Positions 1 through 5,472 of a DNA stretch of 6,125 nt are shown piece after piece. The position numbers and the translations under genes are program-made. This DNA comes from DATKMG01 sp035541995. GTDB taxonomy: Bacteria > Acidobacteriota > Terriglobia > Versatilivoradales > Versatilivoraceae. The stretch lies in assembly GCA_035541995.1 (NCBI GenBank), contig DATKMG010000765.1:1-6125 (forward strand), written 5' to 3'. How positions within the stretch are numbered: position 1 is the stretch's first letter; the number at the start of each line of letters is the position of its first letter. The notes below the pieces were generated by a model. That model saw only the letters and a list, made by a program, of their open reading frames with translations. It ran no database searches and was not told where the DNA came from.

Positions 1-744
1 CAACTCATCCCGGCGACTCATTCGAATTGGCTTTCCGAATTCTCCCTTGACCATTCTTTCAATCCCTGCCGAGATGAAGTCAAGGGGTTTCAGCAGCAAA
101 GTCGACAGCAATGCGGCCGCTGTCGTAGCGATCAACAGTGCTAATCCTGCAGTGACCAAGCTCTTGCGCATATATTCGTCAAGTTTACTCTGGATCAAGG
201 CTGCGTTCATGGCAACCCGGACTGTCGCCACTAGCCTCTCCTGACTGTCCACCATCGGAAGTGCCACCTCAAAGTTGGTGAACCGATTGGAATAATAGAG
301 GGTCGTCAACTGGTGAAACCGTGAGGCAAGTGTCAGGCGGCTGAAGGGTTCGGCGGCAACTAGTCGGGTTCCCAACAGTGTCGCGTTGGAGTGCGCCAGA
401 ATCGTGTCATTGACGTCAGTGATGGCGATATAAACAATTGTGGGGGAATTATTACTGGTTGACTCCAAAAGGGAAGTCAAACCCGCGTTGGACGAAAGCA
501 CATCCTTGAGAAATTCGGAAAAAGCCGGCAAGTCAGCCGTTGGCGGTGGGACCCTGGGTTCATTGGCCAAGACTTCGCGGACCTGCTCGTAGATCTGCTG
601 ACTGATCAACTGACTCTGCTCATATGTCTTCTGGATCAGTTCGTGTGTAAAACTGACGATGCCTAACAAAGACGCAATGGCCAAGGGTGCCACTACTAGC
701 AACGTCATGACCAGAGTCAGTCTAGTTTTGAGCCTCAGCGTCAT
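1..744 (-). CDS. Membrane sensor histidine kinase, N-terminal part (runs off left edge)
   Basis: This open frame is read leftwards from the ATG at 742-744 to base 1 without a stop, giving 248 residues of an unfinished protein. It starts with a short basic N-terminus (MTLRLKTR) and a first membrane segment at about residues 9-32. A periplasmic region of roughly 160 residues follows. Its core at about 103-180 (IVYIAITDVNDTILAHSN, then a strand around VALPMVDSQERLVATVRV) resembles a PDC/Cache ligand-binding fold. A second membrane segment lies at about 196-219, followed by a HAMP linker (KPLDFISAGIERMVKGEFG, ending RRDEL). The kinase core must lie outside the window, so 'histidine kinase' is inferred from this architecture and the neighbouring response regulator. 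An in-frame stop just upstream makes 744 the first possible ATG. There is no clear Shine-Dalgarno. The start lies 23 nt inside the regulator gene, so translation is probably coupled and the two should form a cognate pair. The ligand is unknown. Confidence 0.85.
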   Translation of the reverse strand, partial: MTLRLKTRLTLVMTLLVVAPLAIASLLGIVSFTHELIQKTYEQSQLISQQIYEQVREVLANEPRVPPPTADLPAFSEFLKDVLSSNAGLTSLLESTSNNSPTIVYIAITDVNDTILAHSNATLLGTRLVAAEPFSRLTLASRFHQLTTLYYSNRFTNFEVALPMVDSQERLVATVRVAMNAALIQSKLDEYMRKSLVTAGLALLIATTAAALLSTLLLKPLDFISAGIERMVKGEFGKPIRMSRRDEL

Positions 745-2086
745 AGGTATTGAGTTTGTTGTGCAGGGTTTTCAGACTGATCCCCAGGATGTCGGCGGCT
801 CTTGTCTTGTTATTTTCGGTGAATTCCAGGGTCTTGTAGATAAGTCGCTTTTCAGCCTCAGCCACCGTCGTACCGACCGAGATGGATACGGCATTCCCGG
901 AATTCGGGGGTTCCCTGGCCTCCAAAAGGGGTAGGTGTCGCTCCTCGATATATTCCCGATCACTCAGAATCAGAGACCGTTCCAGAACGTTTCGTAATTC
1001 TCTGACATTTCCCGGCCAGTTGTGAGCAGTAAAGGTCTTCAGCACCTTGTCGGTGACCCCTTTTACTGACTTGCCGTGTTTTCCATTCAATTCTCGCAGC
1101 AAAGCCTCGGTCAAGACTGGAACGTCTTCCATTCGTTCCCGCAAAGGGGGGAGGGAAATGGCAAAGACATTGAGCCGATAGTATAAGTCATTGCGTAATT
1201 CTCCTGCGTCCACGGCCTTCAACGGGGGTTTGTTGGTTGCCGCGACGATCCGCACATCCACGTCAATTTCGTTCTTGCTTCCGAGTCGGCGGAATTTCCG
1301 TTCCTCTATCACGCGGAGCAGCTTGCTCTGAGTCCCGGCGGGCATTTCCGCAATTTCATCGAGGAAGATTGTCCCGTCATTGGCCAGCTCGAAACACCCT
1401 TGCCGGCGTTCCAAAGCTCCCGTAAATGCTCCCCTTTCATGGCCGAAGATCTCGCTTTCCATCAGCGTTTCCGGGATCGCAGAGCAATTGATGGCAATGA
1501 AAGGCCCATCTTTCCTGGGGCTCAATTGGTGAATCGTTCGGGCCACCAGTTCCTTACCTGTACCACTCTCCCCGGTGATCAAGACAGAAGCCGTGCTGGG
1601 GGCCACCAGTTCAATCAGGCGATAAACTTCTTGCATTTGGCGGGAGACACCTACCAATTCTCCAAATGCCCCATATTGCTTGAGCTGGCTTTTCAGAAGC
1701 TCAACTTGTTTGAGAGTTCTTTTTTGTTCCAGGCACTTTTCCAGCAGGATCCGCAAGCGCGTATGATCGATGGGTTTCTCTAGGTAATCGTAAGCTCCTT
1801 CCTTAATGGCCTCTACCGCACTGTCAATGCTAGCCTGTGCAGTCAACATGATGACCGCCACTTCTGGATATCCTTGACGAAGTTTCTTGAGGAGCGCCAT
1901 TCCATCCATGACTGGCATAATGAGATCGGTGATCACGACAGATGGGTTGAATTGCGACACTAGGGCGAGGGCTTTCTCCCCGTCTTCGGCCGATCCGGTG
2001 ATGTAGTTCCAATTAGAGAGAAGGTCAGCCAGCCCAATCCGTGCGGATGACTCATCGTCTACTATCAGTATTCTTTCTTTGCTCAT
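722..2086 (-). CDS. NtrC-family sigma54-dependent response regulator
   Basis: This 454-residue cytoplasmic activator has the full three-domain NtrC layout. Residues 1-120 are a receiver with acidic pocket D10/D11, predicted phospho-acceptor D54 (VVITDLIMP), T82 and K104. Residues ~142-375 are the AAA+ domain, with Walker A GESGTGKE at 172-179, the sigma54-contacting loop GAFTGA intact at 219-224, Walker B (GTIFLDEI) at 238-245, likely arginine fingers R298 and R304 near NDLYYRLNVF, and WPGNVREL at 357-364. Residues ~410-447 are a Fis-type helix-turn-helix (NNKTRAADILGISLKTLHNKL). Length is normal and no key residue is missing, so it should remodel sigma54 RNA polymerase once phosphorylated. 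The ATG at 2086 has only a weak GGGA 8 nt upstream. It precedes and overlaps its likely partner kinase. It is divergent from moeA, whose upstream region contains a sigma54-like element. No specific subfamily name (AtoC, ZraR, HydG and similar) can be justified. Confidence 0.95.
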   Translation of the reverse strand: MSKERILIVDDESSARIGLADLLSNWNYITGSAEDGEKALALVSQFNPSVVITDLIMPVMDGMALLKKLRQGYPEVAVIMLTAQASIDSAVEAIKEGAYDYLEKPIDHTRLRILLEKCLEQKRTLKQVELLKSQLKQYGAFGELVGVSRQMQEVYRLIELVAPSTASVLITGESGTGKELVARTIHQLSPRKDGPFIAINCSAIPETLMESEIFGHERGAFTGALERRQGCFELANDGTIFLDEIAEMPAGTQSKLLRVIEERKFRRLGSKNEIDVDVRIVAATNKPPLKAVDAGELRNDLYYRLNVFAISLPPLRERMEDVPVLTEALLRELNGKHGKSVKGVTDKVLKTFTAHNWPGNVRELRNVLERSLILSDREYIEERHLPLLEAREPPNSGNAVSISVGTTVAEAEKRLIYKTLEFTENNKTRAADILGISLKTLHNKLNTYDAEAQN

Positions 2087-2148
2087 GGAAGCGATCCCGC
2101 CTTGAATTAAGAAGTCGACCGACCGGAGTCGTGGAGGTTGTCGTACAG

Positions 2149-2164
2149 TGGCACAACGGATGCA
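2149..2164 (+). promoter_or_regulatory. Candidate sigma54 (-24/-12) promoter facing moeA
   Basis: The sequence reads TGGCAC, five bases (AACGG), then ATGCA. Against the known sigma54 consensus TGGCAC-N5-TTGCA it differs at one position (A for the first T). The near-invariant GG (2150-2151) and GC (2162-2163) are present with the required 10-bp gap. Transcription would start near 2174 and run into moeA with a leader of about 60 nt. The gene immediately to the left encodes a sigma54 activator with an intact GAFTGA loop, which makes the match more credible. No start-site data are available, and a chance match remains possible. Confidence 0.5.
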
Positions 2165-2169
2165 AGAGT

Positions 2170-2198
2170 ATGATACAGGTAGGCTTATTAAAAGTAAA
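2170..2198 (-). promoter_or_regulatory. Candidate sigma70 promoter for the response regulator
   Basis: Read on the minus strand, TTTACT (2193-2198, four of six matches to the -35 consensus) and TATCAT (2170-2175, five of six matches to the -10) are separated by exactly 17 bp. Transcription would begin near 2163, giving a leader of about 75 nt before the regulator ATG. The predicted start falls inside the rightward sigma54-like element, so occupation of that element could interfere with regulator expression. This is a pattern match only. Confidence 0.4.
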
Positions 2199-2201
2199 AT
2201 T

Positions 2202-2230
2202 TTGACACCCCACAGCCTCTGTGCTAACTT
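2202..2230 (+). promoter_or_regulatory. Candidate sigma70 promoter of moeA, possibly giving a leaderless transcript
   Basis: A perfect -35 hexamer TTGACA (2202-2207) is followed after exactly 17 bp by TAACTT (2225-2230), which keeps the important TA and final T of the -10 box. The expected start point, about 6-7 bases downstream, falls on the GTG at 2237, which is in frame with moeA. No Shine-Dalgarno precedes either possible start. The geometry fits leaderless transcription as known from other bacteria. Confidence 0.5.
2211..2223. repeat. Perfect 5-3-5 inverted repeat in the moeA promoter spacer
   Basis: The sequence is CACAG, CCT, CTGTG, a perfect inverted repeat with a three-base centre. 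It sits entirely between the -35 and -10 boxes of the rightward sigma70-like promoter, a classic place for a repressor operator. In a transcript from the upstream sigma54-like promoter it could instead form a small five-pair hairpin just ahead of the start codon. It does not resemble any regulator site I recognise. Confidence 0.35.
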
Positions 2231-2236
2231 TTGTCT

Positions 2237-3463
2237 GTGTTAGATCTCCAGTCCGCCAGAGCCTTGGTACTGAGGCAGTGCGAGATGCTGAACCCCTCGA
2301 GCCTCCCCGCCGAGACTTTGCCATTGACCCAATCTTACCGCCGAGTTCTTGCCGAACCCGTTGTCCTGGACCAGGACCAACCACCTTTTGATCGCGCCAT
2401 GCGCGACGGTTATGCAATAAAGGCTGACGATCTAGTCGAATTGCCGGTCGATCTGAAGCGCGTTGGCGAGGTCAGGGCAGGGGATTGGCCGGCTCGGGTC
2501 GTCGCTCACACTGAAGCAATGCAGATCATGACCGGCGCGCCTGTTCCTGTCGGCGCCGATAGCATCGTGATGATCGAGAACACTGAACCCATCGGGGATG
2601 GGAGGATCCGAATTCATAAACGAGTTCGTCGTGGCGAGAACTTCTCCTCGCGCGGGTCGGAAAAATCCCGAGGCGAGACTCTTGCCCTGCCCGGAACTTT
2701 GATTTCCAGTTTCGAATTGGCAGGATTAGCCACAGTTGGCAAGTCCAGCGTAAAGGTATACCGGCGCCCGATTGTGTCTGTACTCCCCACGGGAGACGAG
2801 TTGACTGAGGTTGATCGGCAACCTCTTCCGGGACAGATTCGCAATACAAATTCCTACTCATTGATGGCACAAATCCTCGATTCTGGGGCACAACCGGAGT
2901 TGTTGGCTCTGGCTCGCGATTCTGAACTGGACCTGCGTTCCCGCATCGAACAAGGACTGAAAAATCGAGTCCTCATAATTAGTGGGGGTGTCTCGGCCGG
3001 AAAGTACGATCTTGTTGAAAAGGTTCTGTTGGATTGCGGTGCACAAATTCACTTTGAATCTGTCAGCATCCGACCTGGAAAACCAGTTGTCTTTGCGACA
3101 TTGGGCGAAAGGTTTGTTTTCGGGCTTCCGGGGAATCCTGTCTCAACGTTTGTAACGTTCGAGCTTTTTGTTCGGCCGCTGCTTGATTGTTTGCAGGGAT
3201 TCCTGCCAGGGCCTCTGCCAATTGTCCATAGCGTGTTACTCGAGTCCGTGGTTGACAAGTCGGGAAGGACTTCCTTTTTGCCAGCTGTCTTGACCAGCTG
3301 TCATGAGAGGATGGAAGTTCTGCCTGTGGAATGGAAAGGGTCGGCAGACATTTTCAGTTTGAATCGTGTGAATAGCTTCCTGATTGTGCCTGAGGCGTCG
3401 ACTCGCCTTGAGAAAGGAAGCAAGGTTGAGGTCCTTTTATTCTCAGACCTTCAGTTCAGTTAA
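2237..3463 (+). CDS. moeA: Molybdopterin molybdenumtransferase MoeA
   Basis: MoeA uses adenylylated molybdopterin, made by MogA/MoaB, and inserts molybdate to give active molybdenum cofactor in the cytoplasm. From the GTG the protein is 408 residues, the usual length. The N-terminal domains carry the substrate motif PPFDRAMRDGYA at 49-60, whose Asp57 aligns with E. coli Asp59, and IMTGAPVPVGAD at 97-108. The MoaB/Mog-like fold follows, with PTGDEL (~184-189), SGGVSAGKYD (249-258), RPGKP (279-283) and GLPGNPVS (296-303). A C-terminal domain IV spans about 335-405. The motif is usually (D/N)xSAMDGYA; here Arg replaces Met before the Asp and the Ser is absent. GTG at 2237 or TTG at 2231 are the only starts that keep the usual N-terminus. 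GTG fits the promoter spacing better, and an upstream stop at 2225 excludes longer versions. moaC follows 14 nt later. Gephyrin-like paralogues exist, but MoeA is the secure family call. Confidence 0.95.
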   Translation: MLDLQSARALVLRQCEMLNPSSLPAETLPLTQSYRRVLAEPVVLDQDQPPFDRAMRDGYAIKADDLVELPVDLKRVGEVRAGDWPARVVAHTEAMQIMTGAPVPVGADSIVMIENTEPIGDGRIRIHKRVRRGENFSSRGSEKSRGETLALPGTLISSFELAGLATVGKSSVKVYRRPIVSVLPTGDELTEVDRQPLPGQIRNTNSYSLMAQILDSGAQPELLALARDSELDLRSRIEQGLKNRVLIISGGVSAGKYDLVEKVLLDCGAQIHFESVSIRPGKPVVFATLGERFVFGLPGNPVSTFVTFELFVRPLLDCLQGFLPGPLPIVHSVLLESVVDKSGRTSFLPAVLTSCHERMEVLPVEWKGSADIFSLNRVNSFLIVPEASTRLEKGSKVEVLLFSDLQFS

Positions 3464-3477
3464 TAGGACGATGAACA

Positions 3478-3966
3478 ATGGAGCGGTTCACTCATGTCGA
3501 TGAAGAAGGCCGAGTTCGTATGGTCGACGTCTCTAATAAAGTAGTATCCAGACGGATGGCCCGAGCAATAGGATTGGTCGAGATGTCGGCGGATGTTGTG
3601 GAAATGATCCGTGATGGCAAGATTCCCAAGGGAAACCCGCTGGAGGCAGCACGACTCGGCGGAATCATGGCAGCGAAGAAAACAGCTGAATTGATCCCAC
3701 TGTGCCATCCCCTAATCCTCGATCTTATTGAAGTTCAATGCCAGCCTTCCGAGAGAGGAATCTCGATAGAAGCCAGAGTTGTTGCGGAGGGGCGAACGGG
3801 AGTCGAGATGGAAGCTCTCACAGCCGTGTCAGTTGCGGCCCTTGTCCTTTATGACATGTGTAAGTCTGCCGATCGTGGCATGACCATTTCAGAAATCCGC
3901 CTGGTCGAAAAGGCAGGGGGACGGTCCGGACATTTCATAAACCCGCCGGAAGAGCCGAAACACTGA
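3478..3966 (+). CDS. moaC: Cyclic pyranopterin monophosphate synthase MoaC
   Basis: MoaC converts the 3',8-cyclo-GTP product of MoaA into cyclic pyranopterin monophosphate, the first stable intermediate of molybdenum cofactor synthesis. The 162-residue protein is full length (E. coli MoaC is about 160). It carries the family signatures MVDVSNK (15-21), Lys51, KKTAELIPLCHPL (67-79, with His77), GVEMEALTAVSVAAL (108-122, with Glu110 and Glu112), YDMCK (125-129, with Asp126 and Lys129), and a C-terminal KAGGRSG (145-151). These match the known active-site positions, so it should be functional. The ATG at 3478 is preceded by AGGA at 3465-3468, a good ribosome binding site nine bases away. It lies 14 nt after moeA, and its stop codon overlaps the ATG of the next gene by one base (TGATG), so the genes are almost certainly co-transcribed. 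moaA, moaD, moaE and mogA are not in the window. Confidence 0.97.
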   Translation: MERFTHVDEEGRVRMVDVSNKVVSRRMARAIGLVEMSADVVEMIRDGKIPKGNPLEAARLGGIMAAKKTAELIPLCHPLILDLIEVQCQPSERGISIEARVVAEGRTGVEMEALTAVSVAALVLYDMCKSADRGMTISEIRLVEKAGGRSGHFINPPEEPKH

Positions 3967-4424
3967 TGCGATCGTTGCTTAAGTATTGGATCCCCGTTAT
4001 TTCTTGGGCTGGCGTCATCTTCTTTTTTTCCACCGGGCAGTTTTCGTCTGCAAGCACTTCGCGGATAATCGGTCCAATTCTTCATTGGTTGTACCCAAGC
4101 GTGTCCACTGAACTGGAATTGACAGTTCATTTCTTCGTGAGGAAACTCGGGCACTGGTCCGAATATTTCATTTTCTCTTTGCTGTTGATGCGTGCTCTGG
4201 ATCAGAGAGCCCCCCTGCCTCACGGTTTCCGCAGAGTCGTGTGGACTGCCCTCGGCATTTTACTGTACGCTTGCAGTGACGAGATTCACCAGATTTTTGT
4301 CCCCTCTAGATCCGCCAGCTTGAATGACGTCCTGCTAGACTTCTTTGGAGGAATCTGCGGATTGCTCTTTTTCCAATGGCAACGGCATCGGACAGTCCAA
4401 AATGAAACACTTGAGTGTGGCTGA
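3966..4424 (+). CDS. VanZ-like family small membrane protein
   Basis: This 152-residue protein has about four predicted membrane helices (roughly residues 7-22, 63-78, 90-105 and 121-137). It carries the conserved VanZ-like pattern: RKLGHWSEYF at 59-68, SDEIHQIFVPSRSASLNDVLLD at 104-125, then a Gly-rich final helix. The Arg-Lys-x-x-His, Asp-Glu-x-x-Gln and Arg...Asp...Asp polar positions are all present. VanZ itself confers low-level teicoplanin resistance in enterococci. Most members of this large family, including lone copies like this one, have no known job, so antibiotic resistance should not be inferred here. The ATG at 3966 overlaps the moaC stop by one base and the 3' end overlaps the next gene by 23 nt, indicating translational coupling. 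No van genes are nearby. Membrane topology was judged by eye. Confidence 0.85.
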   Translation: MRSLLKYWIPVISWAGVIFFFSTGQFSSASTSRIIGPILHWLYPSVSTELELTVHFFVRKLGHWSEYFIFSLLLMRALDQRAPLPHGFRRVVWTALGILLYACSDEIHQIFVPSRSASLNDVLLDFFGGICGLLFFQWQRHRTVQNETLECG

Positions 4425-5184
4425 AGCTGAGCAACTAGCTAGCAGTTGCCCACTGGAAGAAATTGCACCTTTTCTTCGCTCCCCCGTCGAACGGGTTCTG
4501 TTGGCACTCTTGGGCAATCCATTCATAACTGAAACCGAAGTTCTGGTTCTCCTGAACCGTCGAGAACTCCCAGCCACCGTGATTAAAGAAATCGCCCAGA
4601 CGAAGAAATGGCTGTCTTCGTATCCCATAAAGCGGGGACTCAGTCTGCATCCGAAAACTCCCGTCAGAATTTCTATGGAACTCCTGAAATCCCTGTTCGT
4701 ATTCGATCTCGTGGCAGTCTCACTGCAGCCTGCCGTTCCTCATGAGGTCAAAGAACTTGCCGAGAATCTGGTACTTTCCCAGCTCCCCAAGCTCCCGCCG
4801 GGGCAGAAGATCACCTTAGCCAGACGATCAACTAGCCGAATAGCAGGCGAACTGCTAAGAACCGACCATCCTTTAATCATTACCGCGGCCCTGGATAATC
4901 CCCGGCTGGGTGAAGCAACCCTTCTCCAAATCCTGAGTCGCCCAGGATGCTCAACTCACCTTGTCGAGGCAGCGGCCAGTCACAAAAGATGGTCCCTCTG
5001 CTACGATGTCCAACTGGCACTTCTGAGGACCAACTTCCTCACAATGGGGAGGACTCTCAAGTTCATATCCAATCTAAAACTGTCAGACCTGAAAGAAATT
5101 GCTGAGGATCCCAAGTTAAGCGGGCAACTCAGAGACTACTTAGGGCAGCTTGTGGATCGGCATAGACGCCCTGAACGGGGCTAG
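4402..5184 (+). CDS. Unrecognised helical-repeat protein, two tandem ~127-residue halves
   Basis: I do not recognise a named family. The 260-residue product looks cytoplasmic, with no signal peptide or membrane segment, and is rich in Leu, Ala and amphipathic helices like HEAT or LRV-type repeat proteins. Residues 4-124 and 131-251 align without any gap at a constant offset of 127. Shared positions include NP at 39-40 and 166-167, A65/A192, K68/K195, W70/W197, Y74/Y201, L80/L207, DL at 102-103 and 229-230, P110/P237 and LV at 123-124 and 250-251. By hand I count about 24 identities in 121 aligned positions. This suggests an old internal duplication making a right-handed helical scaffold. I chose the ATG at 4402 over an in-frame TTG at 4345, because 4402 gives a short 23-nt overlap with the VanZ-like gene and a weak GGA upstream. 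A protein-interaction role is only a guess. It is the last gene of the run. Confidence 0.75.
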   Translation: MKHLSVAEAEQLASSCPLEEIAPFLRSPVERVLLALLGNPFITETEVLVLLNRRELPATVIKEIAQTKKWLSSYPIKRGLSLHPKTPVRISMELLKSLFVFDLVAVSLQPAVPHEVKELAENLVLSQLPKLPPGQKITLARRSTSRIAGELLRTDHPLIITAALDNPRLGEATLLQILSRPGCSTHLVEAAASHKRWSLCYDVQLALLRTNFLTMGRTLKFISNLKLSDLKEIAEDPKLSGQLRDYLGQLVDRHRRPERG

Positions 5185-5299
5185 ACATAGGCGGGTCGCG
5201 GCCTTGCTCTTGTGCATATCGTGATTCCCGTGTCCGATGAGGGTTCCTCCCGCCCACACTGGCAAAATCCGCCCCCTGTGCGTGGTCCAATCCTCACGC

Positions 5300-5308
5300 T
5301 GTGGAAAA
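5300..5308 (-). promoter_or_regulatory. DnaA-box-like 9-mer TTTTCCACA (minus strand)
   Basis: The plus strand reads TGTGGAAAA, the reverse of TTTTCCACA. This differs at one base from the classical box TTATCCACA and matches the form described for cyanobacterial origins. With one flanking base it forms a 10-bp inverted partner (CTGTGGAAAA) of the copy at 5473. A single 9-mer is weak evidence; the inverted pair in AT-rich non-coding DNA is what makes it worth listing. Confidence 0.25.
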
Positions 5309-5369
5309 CTCCTTTCAGTCAAGGATCTCGGCGAAATGGCTTCGTCAATTTGGCATTTCTGGGGAATTG

Positions 5370-5389
5370 AAACAATAAATCTATTGTTT
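5370..5389. repeat. Perfect 8-bp inverted repeat (AT-rich hairpin)
   Basis: AAACAATA (5370-5377) and TATTGTTT (5382-5389) are exact reverse complements around a four-base AATC loop. Allowing one bulged T extends the pairing to about ten pairs. The stem is almost all A-T and has no clean T-run after it, so it would be a poor intrinsic terminator. A protein-binding operator is an equal possibility. It lies about 190 bp upstream of the sensor promoter. Confidence 0.45.
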
Positions 5390-5472
5390 TCAGTCTAATA
5401 CAAATTGACCATTTTTTGTGCAAACAGCTCTTTGTCCAATATTTCAAACAAGTTGTGCCTTGCTGAATTCCA

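Larger units (their letters stand above)
2087..2236. promoter_or_regulatory. Divergent control region between the sigma54 regulator and moeA
   Basis: This 150-bp non-coding stretch separates two divergent transcription units and must hold both of their promoters. The half next to moeA is AT-rich, while the half next to the regulator is mixed. It contains the three promoter candidates and the inverted repeat listed separately. The stretch 2101-2148 contains only short repeats, such as CGAC-CGGA-GTCG at 2120-2131. That is too weak to call an activator site, but it is where an upstream activating sequence for the rightward sigma54 element would be expected. Confidence 0.7.

Noticed and set aside
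1400..1783. 127-codon open frame on the plus strand, antisense to the response regulator
   Set aside because: It is wholly inside the strongly supported AAA+/receiver coding sequence on the other strand, has no domain-like pattern, and is a shadow frame. The same applies to the plus-strand frames at 47-244, 659-934 and 1237-1425.
2285..2287. Internal ATG as the start of moeA
   Set aside because: It would remove the first helix that MoeA proteins normally have, and no ribosome binding site justifies it.
2052..2417. 121-codon minus-strand frame spanning the divergent control region
   Set aside because: It overlaps the start of moeA, the regulator start and all promoter candidates, and its composition (Arg, Ser, Thr rich, no motif) is unlike a real protein.
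3471..3480. The same ATGAACAATG word at the moaC start and at 5614-5623 before the sensor gene
   Set aside because: It creates tiny overlapping frames (MNNGAVHSCR and MNNAI) that could suggest leader peptides, but a 10-base match at two starts is readily a coincidence.
3849..4223. 124-codon minus-strand frame
   Set aside because: It lies opposite the end of moaC and the VanZ-like gene, both of which have conserved motifs on the plus strand.
4345..4401. Extended TTG start for the repeat protein
   Set aside because: It would lengthen the overlap with the VanZ-like gene to about 80 nt and add a low-complexity N-terminus outside the two-fold repeat. The ATG at 4402 is simpler.
3966..4424. Glycopeptide resistance gene vanZ
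   Set aside because: Only the broad VanZ-like family pattern is present; no vanA, vanH, vanX, vanR or vanS genes are nearby, and the gene is embedded in a MoCo operon.
5190..5254. GGCGGG (5190-5195) pairing with CCCGCC (5249-5254) as an operon terminator
   Set aside because: The six-base arms are 53 bases apart with no T-run after them, so this is not a credible intrinsic terminator.
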